64,000 nucleotides of DNA from Rahnella ecdela. Lineage in GTDB: Bacteria; Pseudomonadota; Gammaproteobacteria; Enterobacterales; Enterobacteriaceae. Positions within the stretch are counted from its first letter, which is position 1, and each line of letters opens with the position of its first letter. The notes beneath the pieces are model-generated. The model searched no databases. It worked only from the letters and a program-made list of their open reading frames with translations, and had not been told where the DNA came from. Where the stretch lies: the NCBI RefSeq assembly GCF_019049625.1, contig NZ_JAFMOY010000119.1:1-64000 (forward strand), read 5' to 3'. A program made the position numbers and the translations under genes. Below, in pieces: positions 13,282 through 22,079 of this stretch.

Positions 13282-14286
13282 ATGGTTGAATCCTTTCGTC
13301 CCCTGCGCGGGGCCAGTAATCCGCACATCCAGACGCTGTTACCGCGGCTGGTGCGCCGTCATGCAAAACTTAAACCTCACTGGCAAAGACTTGATACGCC
13401 GGACGGCGATTTTCTGGATTTAGCCTGGAGCGAAGACCCGGAAAAGGCGCGGCATAAACCGCGTATGATTTTGTTTCACGGTCTGGAAGGCAGCTTTTAC
13501 AGCCCTTATGCCCACGGTTTATTGCAGGCGTGGAAAGACCAAGGCTGGCTCGGCGTGGTGATGCATTTTCGCGGATGCAGCGGCGAACCGAATAAACTTC
13601 AGCGGATTTATCATTCCGGCGAAACCGAAGATGCCCGCTTTTTCATTCACTGGCTCAGTGAAACCTATGGCGAAGTGCCGACGGGTGCCGTCGGCGTTTC
13701 ACTGGGCGGCAATATGCTGGCCTGTTATCTCGGTCAGGAAGGCGAAAACTGTACCCTTAAAGCGGCCGTTGTGGTGTCCGCGCCGCTGATGCTGGAACCT
13801 TGTGCGTACCGACTGGAACAGGGTTCATCGCGGATTTATCAGCGTTATCTGCTCGATCAGCTCAAAGGCAACGCCTCGCGCAAACTGGCGAAATATCCGG
13901 GAACATTGCCGGTGACGCTGGCGCAACTGAAAGCCATGCGCCGCATTCGTGATTTCGACGATGCCATTACTTCAAAGGCGCACGGCTTTACTGACGCGCT
14001 CGATTATTACCGCCGTTGCAGCGGGATGCCGCTGCTGTCACAGGTCAGAACGCCGTTACTGATTATCCATGCCAAGGACGATCCGTTCATGACGCCGGAC
14101 GTCATTCCGAAAGCAGAAGATCTACCGGATTGTGTGGAATATCAGCTGACGGAGCACGGCGGGCATGTCGGCTTTGTTTCCGGGAGCCTGCGTCATCCGA
14201 AAATGTGGCTGGAACAGCGCATTCCGGCCTGGATCGCTCCGCATTTAGAACCAACGACCGAACTTAAAAAGGAAGCATTGTTTTGA
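13282..14286 (+). CDS. yheT: YheT family alpha/beta hydrolase
   Basis: This 334-residue cytoplasmic hydrolase belongs to the AB-hydrolase/YheT (UPF0017) family. The oxyanion segment LFHGLEGSF lies at about 64-72. The nucleophile elbow GVSLGG has Ser140, an acid lies in HAKDDPF (about residue 270), and the histidine is in TEHGGHVGF (about 297). The natural substrate is not established; related proteins are esterases. It overlaps yheU by 4 nt, so the two are co-translated. Confidence 0.93.
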   Translation: MVESFRPLRGASNPHIQTLLPRLVRRHAKLKPHWQRLDTPDGDFLDLAWSEDPEKARHKPRMILFHGLEGSFYSPYAHGLLQAWKDQGWLGVVMHFRGCSGEPNKLQRIYHSGETEDARFFIHWLSETYGEVPTGAVGVSLGGNMLACYLGQEGENCTLKAAVVVSAPLMLEPCAYRLEQGSSRIYQRYLLDQLKGNASRKLAKYPGTLPVTLAQLKAMRRIRDFDDAITSKAHGFTDALDYYRRCSGMPLLSQVRTPLLIIHAKDDPFMTPDVIPKAEDLPDCVEYQLTEHGGHVGFVSGSLRHPKMWLEQRIPAWIAPHLEPTTELKKEALF

Positions 14287-14528
14287 TTATTCCCTGGCAG
14301 GAACTGGACGCCGAACTGCTCACCAGCGTGGTGGAATCCTTCGTACTTCGCGAAGGCACCGACTACGGCGAGCAGGAACGTTCTCTGGAGCAAAAAGTCG
14401 ATGACGTGAAACGCCAGCTGAAAAGCGGCGAGATCGTGCTGGTCTGGTCAGAATTGCATGAAACCCTGAACATTATGCCCCGCGGCCAGTTCCGCGCAGG
14501 ACAGGAAGAAGTGCCGCAGGATTGGTAA
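14283..14528 (+). CDS. yheU: YheU family protein (UPF0270)
   Basis: This 81-residue protein of unknown function is conserved next to yheT. The sequence [20 protein letters not shown], then [19 protein letters not shown] and [13 protein letters not shown], matches E. coli YheU. The start is TTG at 14283, inside the yheT stop (TTGA). No other in-frame start preserves the conserved IPWQ N-terminus. Confidence 0.93.
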   Translation: MIIPWQELDAELLTSVVESFVLREGTDYGEQERSLEQKVDDVKRQLKSGEIVLVWSELHETLNIMPRGQFRAGQEEVPQDW

Positions 14529-14885
14529 AAAGAAGTTTTAAGCCAAATTCCGAGTGATTGATCTTCCGACCAATCACTCTCATCTTATCCTCCCGCGATT
14601 GTTAAGCTTTACTTCTCCCCCCTTCCTGAAAATTGTGATCTTCATCGCAGCCTGCATTTTGCATCAGGTTTATCTTTGCGAAAATTTGTTTAACTCCATG
14701 ATTTATTTATATTTATCAGAGTAATGGAACACTAAAAAAATCACTTTCTCATTAATGGATTGAAACGCACTCAAAGGAATGACCTGGGTGTGACCCGTTG
14801 TGGCAAGAGATCAATATGTTTTACGTGATGATGACTAACCCTGTTCCGAAAAGGGGTTAAACCAAGAATCCAGGGAGTGGAAAGC
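14529..14885. other. Gene-free gap before the effector cassette
   Basis: This 357-nt gap holds the yheU terminator (14552-14579) and then AT-rich DNA leading to the effector gene. I see no tRNA, integrase, attachment repeat or clear promoter in it. A weak hairpin (AACCCT ... AGGGGTT) lies near 14835-14860. The shift to AT-rich sequence marks the left edge of the accessory cassette. Confidence 0.6.
14552..14579 (+). terminator. yheU terminator
   Basis: GAGTGATTG (14552-14560) and CAATCACTC (14571-14579) form a perfect 9-bp stem with a 10-nt loop, followed by TCATCTT. It lies 24 nt after the yheU stop. Confidence 0.7.
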
Positions 14886-16019
14886 ATGATAACCATAAAT
14901 ATTAATGGGTTAACGTTATGTCATAAAGGCAGTGGCGGGGTGACTCACAACACGTTGCCCGATGTGTGTAAGACACCTCCTTTTGCTGTTCCCGTACCTT
15001 ATGACAACGAAGCGTATTCTGCCGATTTAACCAACGGCACCAGCAGCGTGTTTGCCGACGGCGGTAATATGATCGCCAATTTCGGCTCAAAGTTTGCACG
15101 CAGCGTTTTTGACGAGTCTGGCAGCATGGGTGGCATCAAGTCAGGGACTAACCGGGCAGAAGCTGACTGGATAAGCCATTCATTTAACGTATTTTTTGAA
15201 GGTCAGCCCGCCTGCCGGTTGACTGACAAAATGTTTATGAATCATCACAATACGGTAAACATGGCGGGGTTGTGTCAGGCCGATCTCACTCAGTTTGAAT
15301 TAATCGATAAAATCTGTGAGGCCATTTGCAAATGCCGCAACCTCATTGCGCAGGAATTCAGGAAGCAAATAGATCAATTTTTCTCGGCTCCAGCACTGGG
15401 GCTGGCGCAAGAAATGATGAAGCGGTTTCTAAGTGATGACTCAGAGTTACCCCAAACCGTAGACAAAGGTTTAAAGACCGGTCCGCGCCAGCAATGTTTT
15501 GCGAAAGAGTTTAATCAGAAAGGAACAATTCCCTGGTACGGCGCAACACCGCAGGATCCGTGTTACCTGACCGAAGTACCTTATAAAATATTTTCAAAGG
15601 ACCTTATTACGTCAGGCAGTGGCCGAACCACGTACAGCGAAGGCCCGACTGCTCCGGCATCGGTTAGAAGAGCGCTCGGCACAGCAAGGCAAATGGGTAA
15701 AGAACAAGTTGTTATCTGGGATCTGGTTGCCTTAAAAGATCCCGGGTTAACCGCTGAATGGGACAATATTCATCAAATTATTGAGATTAAGTTTGAGGGT
15801 GATGAAGCTACAAAAAATCAGAAAATCGCACTCAACGCAGGTATGCAGAAGAAAGTCCGCCTTATTTATGAGAAAGAGTGCGGCTGCGATGATAAGGATG
15901 ACAGGGAAAAAGTGAGGATGCGACAAAAAGTAGAAGAATTTATCCGAAAACTCAGTGAGTCGGCTGCCAAAACCTTTGGTATCGCGCCGGGCGGCGGACC
16001 AATTCCCTTACTTCTGTAA
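14886..16019 (+). CDS. PAAR-like (DUF4150) type VI effector with VRR-NUC-type nuclease domain
   Basis: This 377-residue protein starts MITININGLTLCHKGSGG. The N-terminal part (about 1-130) has the DUF4150 PAAR-like signatures TLPDVCKTPPFAVPVPY, DGGNM and RLTDKMFMNHHNTVNMAG; such domains cap the VgrG spike. The C-terminal part (about 220-335) has a PD-(D/E)xK pattern: basic PASVRRALG, Asp279 in IWDLVALK, and Glu300/Lys302 in IIEIKFEGD. This fits the VRR-NUC nucleases known as antibacterial T6SS effectors. ATG 14886 has GGGAG 8 nt upstream. No T6SS structural gene is in the window, so it appears to be an orphan effector followed by immunity genes. Nuclease activity is inferred. Confidence 0.85.
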   Translation: MITININGLTLCHKGSGGVTHNTLPDVCKTPPFAVPVPYDNEAYSADLTNGTSSVFADGGNMIANFGSKFARSVFDESGSMGGIKSGTNRAEADWISHSFNVFFEGQPACRLTDKMFMNHHNTVNMAGLCQADLTQFELIDKICEAICKCRNLIAQEFRKQIDQFFSAPALGLAQEMMKRFLSDDSELPQTVDKGLKTGPRQQCFAKEFNQKGTIPWYGATPQDPCYLTEVPYKIFSKDLITSGSGRTTYSEGPTAPASVRRALGTARQMGKEQVVIWDLVALKDPGLTAEWDNIHQIIEIKFEGDEATKNQKIALNAGMQKKVRLIYEKECGCDDKDDREKVRMRQKVEEFIRKLSESAAKTFGIAPGGGPIPLLL

Positions 16020-16057
16020 TCAGTTCACAAAGACAAATTTCACATCAAGGACTAAAA

Positions 16058-17059
16058 ATGACCACACTGCAGGAGAGTATTAATATTTTCTCAGACTACC
16101 GCCTTGAAGAAGACGATATCACACGGTTTGAACCCTGTTTTTGCATCACCTTATTCAGTCTGGAAACCGTGACGAAGGAAAATGCACCCGAAAGCTTACT
16201 GACCCCCTATAAAGTTTTTTGGGAAGACTTCGGCAGTCAGGTTAACCGTATTCTTTATGACGGAAACCAGAGTTACGGAGTAAGAATTACCGAAAAAAAT
16301 AAATCGGTTCCTTTTGAATGGCTGAGAAATGTCCGGAGTCGTATAAAAGATAATATAAGCGTAGAGCTTTATGCTGGGATTAATAAAAGGGACCGCAGGC
16401 TGCCCTTCCTCGACTGGGAATATAACAAGGCTTATCCTGAGTTAAGTCAACCTAGCCGTAGTTATTTCCGTATTTCATTACCCTTGTCCTGGCTGGCAGA
16501 GCGGGGTGTCAAAGGCGTTGAGGCTTACATTAAACGACTGACCGGGGACTTTCCTTTATCCTGGGGTTATGCCGGATTTGCGTTAGGTTTTGATGGTTGC
16601 GCAGTAGTAGGACACAAAGATTTAGAAGAATATATAAAACAGTGGATTAACCGACATCCCGGGATCATGTCACCCAATCCACGCATAGAATCATTGTGGA
16701 CTGCGACAACAGACGGTATTACCAGTTTGGGTTGGATAACACTGTTAGGCGCTGAGTTTTGCCAACGGATGGGCGGCATCGCTGAGTTACAGCAGAAAAT
16801 GTCTGCCATCGCAGAGGTTCAGGTCACTCCATTTGTGCAAAACGGCGTCCTAATCCGCATCGGTGAAACGCCGTTGCTGGGTGATACCATGAGAAATGAC
16901 CGCCTCGACAGTTATCGCGCTGTAGCACAAAGATTAAAACCTCTTCATCGGATGGCCGAAAGACTGGACACGGATTATCTGTATGTCTCCGGTATGGATG
17001 ATGAAGAAGAATGTAAAAAATGGTTCACCCGTTTTTTTGATCTGCCGGATATAAAATAA
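16058..17059 (+). CDS. DUF3396 family immunity protein
   Basis: This 333-residue soluble protein lies 38 nt after the effector. Its C-terminal half has the DUF3396 pattern: a GYAGFALGFDG strand, WINRHPGIMSPN and GITSLGWITLLGAEFCQRMGG, then a C-terminal helical part. DUF3396 proteins are encoded beside T6SS effectors and neutralise them. It presumably protects the cell and its kin by binding the nuclease domain. The ATG at 16058 has GGA upstream. Its cognate role is inferred from family and adjacency. Confidence 0.82.
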   Translation: MTTLQESINIFSDYRLEEDDITRFEPCFCITLFSLETVTKENAPESLLTPYKVFWEDFGSQVNRILYDGNQSYGVRITEKNKSVPFEWLRNVRSRIKDNISVELYAGINKRDRRLPFLDWEYNKAYPELSQPSRSYFRISLPLSWLAERGVKGVEAYIKRLTGDFPLSWGYAGFALGFDGCAVVGHKDLEEYIKQWINRHPGIMSPNPRIESLWTATTDGITSLGWITLLGAEFCQRMGGIAELQQKMSAIAEVQVTPFVQNGVLIRIGETPLLGDTMRNDRLDSYRAVAQRLKPLHRMAERLDTDYLYVSGMDDEEECKKWFTRFFDLPDIK

Positions 17060-17060
17060 A

Positions 17061-17975
17061 ATGCAGATTAACGATACACTTTGGATAATTGATAAAGAGC
17101 TAAGTATTGCACCGGTTTTAGAGATTATTTTCAGGTTTAAGAGAAATACGGAACTCGGTGAGTTTTTTGATTGTCTGTTTCCTTTATTATTAAATCTTGA
17201 AGCTTTTCCATTTTCGAATGAACAATCTATCAGCGTACTTTCGCACGATAAAGATCAGGGTGGATGGCCTGGAGCAATGACGCCAGAATTATGGTTGAAA
17301 ATCCTGGCGGAGATGAAAGCAGCTGCAGTGCGAAAAATACGGAAAAAACAAACTGTTTTAAAAATTTGCGCAGTGGAGGCATTAACATCTAATTATATTG
17401 ATGACCTTTGCATTTCTTTGAGTCAAAACAACTTTCCCGATCAGGCTTGTGTTGTTTCTGTTCAGCTCAGTACATCGCGGACTGATGCATGGGAACACCT
17501 GAAATATGTTCGTGACAATATTATCACAGCCATGAGTTCACGTTTTTTCTGGGCATCTTTAGGCTACCGGTTTGTTATGAATCCATTTGCACAAAAATCG
17601 GCTGTAGAAATGCAGGTATCCTGCATGCGCTATCTGGGCGCTGATTTACAAGATATCGTTTGTGTTCAGAACGGCTGGTGGTGGAATAAACTCAGAACTG
17701 TAAACTGGCAAACGACGATAAATTACGCCGATCCCGTGAAGGATGGTTGGGATGTACTCCCCGATATCGTCACATTTCTGACAGGCGAACACCCTTCAGT
17801 TTGTGATCGTAATAATATCGAACCCGATAACATGACCGTTTTTCACGAATACAAAAACCTTTCATCCAAATTGTCCCCATTCATAGTTGATAGGGATGAC
17901 ATGATATGGTCAGTGAATTGGGATCCTGATATCTACACGCGCTGGGCGAAAAGATGGAATGAAATTAATATTTAA
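17061..17975 (+). CDS. Divergent DUF3396-like protein, second immunity candidate
   Basis: I do not recognise this 304-residue protein outright. It starts one base after the DUF3396 gene stops. Its middle follows the same order of features: WEHLKYVRDNI, then FFWASLGYRFVMNP, then MRYLGADLQDI, then LRTVNWQTTIN. The last three resemble GYAGFALGF, RHPGIMSPN and LGWITLLG of the neighbour. The N-terminal third shows no similarity. The AT-rich composition matches the cassette. It could be an older paralogue guarding against a related effector. This is a sequence-pattern inference; a profile comparison was not possible. Confidence 0.55.
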   Translation: MQINDTLWIIDKELSIAPVLEIIFRFKRNTELGEFFDCLFPLLLNLEAFPFSNEQSISVLSHDKDQGGWPGAMTPELWLKILAEMKAAAVRKIRKKQTVLKICAVEALTSNYIDDLCISLSQNNFPDQACVVSVQLSTSRTDAWEHLKYVRDNIITAMSSRFFWASLGYRFVMNPFAQKSAVEMQVSCMRYLGADLQDIVCVQNGWWWNKLRTVNWQTTINYADPVKDGWDVLPDIVTFLTGEHPSVCDRNNIEPDNMTVFHEYKNLSSKLSPFIVDRDDMIWSVNWDPDIYTRWAKRWNEINI

Positions 17976-18035
17976 TACAACGTGGCCCGTGAGATATTTA
18001 CTTCGGGAAAATCATCATAAAGAGAGATGGATATC

Positions 18036-18353
18036 ATGTTTATTCCTGCATACCAGTTAGATTCATTTAAATCAGAACAAGAAGCCCTGACTTCGGCAGA
18101 AATGAGTGTCGAGGATCTGAAACACAGCGTACCGGCTATTGCCGTAAGCGGTGACGTTGCTGAAAACAGCCCGGCAAAAGTGATCGCTGGTGATGGAACA
18201 GTTGTGTTCGTTTACGAAACAGATGGCCGGTTAAGTCTTTGGTTCAGCGACGATTACTGGGAATGTGCCGGGCTTGATGACGCAGAAGAATTAATTGAAA
18301 GCGTCGAAGGCGGCATAAGTGCCGAACACTGGGCAATATTCGAAACGGAGTGA
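18036..18353 (+). CDS. Small acidic hypothetical protein in the effector cassette
   Basis: This 105-residue protein is rich in Asp and Glu, with a WFSDDYWECAGLDDAEELIE segment and no signal peptide or membrane segment. I know no family for it. ATG 18036 has AGAGAG 9 nt upstream; ATG 18027, three codons earlier, leaves no room for a ribosome site but cannot be excluded. The position and acidity recall small nuclease-immunity proteins, but nothing in the sequence proves it. Confidence 0.55.
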   Translation: MFIPAYQLDSFKSEQEALTSAEMSVEDLKHSVPAIAVSGDVAENSPAKVIAGDGTVVFVYETDGRLSLWFSDDYWECAGLDDAEELIESVEGGISAEHWAIFETE

Positions 18354-18406
18354 TGACAACGTCGGTGTCGAACGCGGCGAAACCCTGACAGATCAATATT
18401 TTTTTA

Positions 18407-18445
18407 AAGCGCAGATCATGACCATAACTTTTCCGGTCTGCGCTT
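18407..18445 (+). terminator. Possible terminator at end of the effector cassette
   Basis: AAGCGCAGA (18407-18415) and TCTGCGCTT (18437-18445) form a perfect 9-bp stem with a 21-nt loop. A preceding T-run lies on the left side, but only CATCGTT follows on the right. Confidence 0.45.
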
Positions 18446-18622
18446 CATCGTTACGCAGTAAGAGGCTCACCCAACAATGGATTGCCTGCTACGCTCCTGT
18501 CACTTCTCGAATAATTATGGTAACAATAGGCTTAAATATGCGCAGCGTTAACACCAGGTCTTCACCCCCAGAAAAGACCACAGCGCGCTTGCCGGCATCA
18601 CCTTTATGGAGAACAGCTCACT

Positions 18623-19492
18623 ATGTCAGCAAAACATCCTGTCATTGCAGTGACCGGCTCCAGCGGAGCAGGCACCACGACCACCAGCCTGGCATTTCGT
18701 AAGATATTTCAGCAGCTTGGCCTGCGTGCGGCTGAGCTGGAAGGCGACAGTTTCCATCATTTCACCCGACCTGAAATGGATGCAGCGATCCGTAAGGCGC
18801 GTGACCTCGGGCGTCATATCAGCTATTTCGGGCCGGAAGCCAACGACTTTGGTCTGCTGGAAAAAAGTTTTATCGAATACGGTAAAACCGGTACCGGCCG
18901 TTCGCGCAAGTATCTGCATACTTATGACGAAGCCGTTCCCTACAATCAGGTGCCGGGCACCTTTACGCCGTGGCAGGCGCTCCCGGAACCGACAGACATT
19001 CTTTTCTATGAAGGGCTGCACGGCGGCGTCGTCGCGGACAAAATTGATGTTGCCGCTCAGGTTGATTTACTGGTCGGCGTGGTTCCTATCGTCAACCTTG
19101 AGTGGATACAGAAACTGGTTCGTGACACCGGCGAGCGCGGACATTCCCGTGAAGCGGTGATGGACTCCGTGGTGCGTTCGATGGATGACTATATCAGTTA
19201 CATCACGCCACAGTTTTCCCGCACACATATCAACTTCCAGCGTGTGCCGACTATCGATACTTCGAACCCGTTTGCTGCAAAAGCCATTCCATCCCTTGAT
19301 GAAAGTTTTGTAGTGATTCACTTCCAGGGACTGGACGATATCGATTTCCCTTATCTGCTGGCGATGTTGCAGGGCTCGTTTATCTCACACATCAAAACGC
19401 TGGTGGTACCGGGCGGAAAAATGGGGCTGGCGATGGAGCTGATTATGGCGCCGCTGGTGCAGCGCCTGATGGAAGGGAAAAAGATCGAATAA
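18623..19492 (+). CDS. prkB: Phosphoribulokinase-family protein PrkB
   Basis: This 289-residue P-loop kinase is related to phosphoribulokinase and uridine kinase. The Walker A is GSSGAGTTTT (about residues 12-21), followed by AELEGDSFHHF and the VPYNQVPGTFTPW region. Enterobacteria lack RuBisCO, so it has no Calvin-cycle role; the true substrate is unknown. ATG 18623 follows GGAG. In E. coli prkB follows yheU directly, so the effector cassette interrupts that pair. Confidence 0.93.
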   Translation: MSAKHPVIAVTGSSGAGTTTTSLAFRKIFQQLGLRAAELEGDSFHHFTRPEMDAAIRKARDLGRHISYFGPEANDFGLLEKSFIEYGKTGTGRSRKYLHTYDEAVPYNQVPGTFTPWQALPEPTDILFYEGLHGGVVADKIDVAAQVDLLVGVVPIVNLEWIQKLVRDTGERGHSREAVMDSVVRSMDDYISYITPQFSRTHINFQRVPTIDTSNPFAAKAIPSLDESFVVIHFQGLDDIDFPYLLAMLQGSFISHIKTLVVPGGKMGLAMELIMAPLVQRLMEGKKIE

Positions 19493-19497
19493 CGGAC

Positions 19498-20682
19498 TCA
19501 GGCGTCGTTCATCAGCAACTGACGGATAAACCCGACATGCAATGCGACGCCAATCTGTAACGCCTCTTCATCCAGACGAAAACGCGGGTTATGCACGCCG
19601 TAAGTCGCGCCAATTTTCTCATTCCCGCTGCCAATAAACAGGAAGCACCCCGGCACTTTTTGCTGGTAGGAAGAGAAATCTTCTCCGCCAAACAGCGGCT
19701 GAGTGACTTCATGCAGAGCTTGTGGTCCCAATGTTTTTTCGACCACCTGACGCGCAATCGTGCAGGCCTCAGGATGGTTATCACCGTTCACGTAGCCCCG
19801 TGTCCAGCGCAGTTCGTATGTTGCGCCATGCGCCGCCGTAATCCCTGCGATAATCTGCTCCATCACCTGCGGCACCTGTTCGCGCACATTGCTGTGATGA
19901 GTCCGCAGGGTACCGGCAAGTTTTACCCTTTCCGGGATCACGTTATAACTCTCACCACTTTGGAAGGTCGCGATAGTCAGCACCGGCACCTGAAGCGGAT
20001 CAACACGACGCGCCACGACGTTTTGCAGCGCAGTGACGACTTCTGCGCCAATAACCACCGGGTCGATGCACAAATGTGGCATTGAACCGTGGCCACCTTT
20101 GCCGGTAATGATGATATCGAAGTTATCCGTGGAGGCACAGAATACGCCCTCTTTCAGCCCCACTTCGCCGGTCGGAGAATTTGGCATAACGTGCAGGCCG
20201 AAGATTTTTGCCACTCCGTCCAGCACACCCAGATCCACCAGTTCCTGTGCACCGCCAGGCGGCACTTCTTCTGCATGCTGGAAGATAAATCGCACGGAGC
20301 CATGCAACTCTGAGCGGCATTGAGTCAGCACTTTCGCAGCACCCAGCAACATCGCGGTATGAGCATCATGTCCGCAAGCGTGCATCACGCCAGGCACGGT
20401 GGAACAGAAGGGTTCATCGTTCTCTTCCTGGATCGGCAATGCATCGATGTCTGCCCGCAGCGCATACCTCGGCCCCGGATGTGCCCCTTTCAGATCAGCA
20501 ATCACGCTGTTGGGCGTCAGATGTGTCAGGGTCAGTCCGCCGAAACTTTCCAGCTGCTCTGTGATGTACGCCGCCGTTTTATGCTCCTGAAAAGAGAGCT
20601 CAGGATGGGCATGAATATGTCTGCGCCAGCGCAGAACGTCCGCTTTGACTTCAGCCAGCATTGCATCGAAATTAAAAGTCAT
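19498..20682 (-). CDS. M20 family metallopeptidase / N-acyl amino acid amidohydrolase
   Basis: This 394-residue M20D-type zinc amidohydrolase is of the hippurate hydrolase / IAA-amino-acid hydrolase class. The metal ligands are visible in [14 protein letters not shown] (about 100-113) and the catalytic pair in [10 protein letters not shown] (about 135-144); GGHGSMPH (about 198) lies in the lid domain, and [10 protein letters not shown] supplies the distal ligands. It should hydrolyse an N-acylated amino acid. The start is ATG 20682 with GAGGAG upstream. It lies 15 nt after an MFS gene on the same strand, so uptake and hydrolysis are likely coupled. Confidence 0.9.
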   Translation of the reverse strand: MTFNFDAMLAEVKADVLRWRRHIHAHPELSFQEHKTAAYITEQLESFGGLTLTHLTPNSVIADLKGAHPGPRYALRADIDALPIQEENDEPFCSTVPGVMHACGHDAHTAMLLGAAKVLTQCRSELHGSVRFIFQHAEEVPPGGAQELVDLGVLDGVAKIFGLHVMPNSPTGEVGLKEGVFCASTDNFDIIITGKGGHGSMPHLCIDPVVIGAEVVTALQNVVARRVDPLQVPVLTIATFQSGESYNVIPERVKLAGTLRTHHSNVREQVPQVMEQIIAGITAAHGATYELRWTRGYVNGDNHPEACTIARQVVEKTLGPQALHEVTQPLFGGEDFSSYQQKVPGCFLFIGSGNEKIGATYGVHNPRFRLDEEALQIGVALHVGFIRQLLMNDA

Positions 20683-20697
20683 CACTCTTCTCCTCAG

Positions 20698-21888
20698 TTA
20701 AGCCACATCGCGCATTGGCGCACGAGGTTTCACTGCCAGCGGCAGGATAGCCAGACCGGCCATCACCATAGCCAGCGCCAGAAATACAAACGTAGAAAGA
20801 TAGCCGTGGCTGGCGGTAATGAGATATCCCATCGCAATCGGCGCCACAAATCCGCCGAGGGTTCCGCCGGTATTAATGATCCCCATCGCCGCACCCATGA
20901 CGTCAGAAGGCAGGCGTTTCATCGGCAGCGTAAAGACAGTCACAAAGGAGGTCATCAGGAAAACGTAGCCGAGGAACAGGAACAGCCCGGCCGTAACTGC
21001 CGATGCCGACGTAAAGACCAGCCAGATGCACAACGCGCTGAGCAGTGCGCAGCAGAAAATGACCTTCGGCTCATTGCCCTGCATGTATCGCCCGACCAGC
21101 CATCCGGTCGCCAGCGACGAAATCCAGATACCCAGTCCGCCGGTAGCAACCACCAGGCCGGATACGTCGAGCGACATCCCGCGCTGCTGCACCAGATATT
21201 TCGGCAACCACGCCATCAGGCCGTAAGACGGAATATTGATGCAGAAAATTGAGATAAACAGCAGCAGGACGATGGGATTTTTCAGCAACTCGCGATAACC
21301 GGTTTTCGCGCCCGGGCGGGCTTCCGCTTTCGGTGGATTGGGCACAAAAATCACAATCGCGGCAGCAATGGTGAACGCCAGTAATCCGAGAATAGAGAAG
21401 GAACCGCGCCAGCCAAGGTGATCAAGGCTGTACACTGCAATCAGCGGCCCGGCGGTCATCGCCAGCCCGGCGGAGGACAGCAAAATCGACTGAGCAAAAG
21501 TACGTTTCTCCACTGCAAAATTAGACACCACCGCTTTGGCGCATGATGCGGGATAACCGGAATGGCCGACGCCGGAGAGAAAACGGAATGTGACCAGTAA
21601 TCCCAGGCTAAAGCCCAGTGCCCCGAAACACAGCGCGAAGCCGCCCAGCAGGAACAATGATGTGCCGAGCACTTTTTTATAGCCGAACCGATCATTCAGC
21701 CAGCCCGCGGGGATCTGAAACAATGAATAGGCCAGGAAGAAAATTCCGGTGATATATCCCAGCTGTTCCGGTTGCAGATTAAATTCGCGTTCAATCGGCA
21801 GTAATGCAAAGCCCATAACCGTTTTGTCGATATACACCACGGCATAGCCGACAAATAGCAGGAAGATCATCAGGGAACGACTTTTCAT
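20698..21888 (-). CDS. MFS transporter (ACS/sugar-acid type)
   Basis: This 396-residue protein has 12 predicted hydrophobic segments. The family loop 2-3 motif appears as GWLNDRFGYKKVLG (about 62-75), and the early YIDKTVMGFALLPIEREF segment resembles the anion:cation symporter group. It probably imports the substrate of the adjacent amidohydrolase, such as an acylated amino acid or other organic anion. It is divergent from a LysR regulator over a roughly 190-nt gap. It is not present between prkB and yhfA in E. coli. Confidence 0.9.
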   Translation of the reverse strand: MKSRSLMIFLLFVGYAVVYIDKTVMGFALLPIEREFNLQPEQLGYITGIFFLAYSLFQIPAGWLNDRFGYKKVLGTSLFLLGGFALCFGALGFSLGLLVTFRFLSGVGHSGYPASCAKAVVSNFAVEKRTFAQSILLSSAGLAMTAGPLIAVYSLDHLGWRGSFSILGLLAFTIAAAIVIFVPNPPKAEARPGAKTGYRELLKNPIVLLLFISIFCINIPSYGLMAWLPKYLVQQRGMSLDVSGLVVATGGLGIWISSLATGWLVGRYMQGNEPKVIFCCALLSALCIWLVFTSASAVTAGLFLFLGYVFLMTSFVTVFTLPMKRLPSDVMGAAMGIINTGGTLGGFVAPIAMGYLITASHGYLSTFVFLALAMVMAGLAILPLAVKPRAPMRDVA

Positions 21889-22079
21889 AGCGGATATCCC
21901 TTTTTGTTATCACTACGCCAGAGATTCGCCCTGTCGGGCAAAAAGTAAAATGCGACATACGTCACGTAATCAACTGAATAACAACGCATTATTTTCACAT
22001 TGCTGACGCTATCAGCTTTACAGCGCGGCCATAAGATGCAATTTTTGGGCGGGTGATGCTTTTTACTGATAGGAGTCCA

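Noticed and set aside
14529-14885. tRNA or phage attachment site at the edge of the effector cassette
   Set aside because: No tRNA-like sequence, integrase or flanking direct repeat is visible.
20320-21252. 310-codon frame on the plus strand across the amidohydrolase and MFS genes
   Set aside because: It has an Arg/His/Gln-rich shadow composition, spans two real genes on the other strand, and shows no domain.
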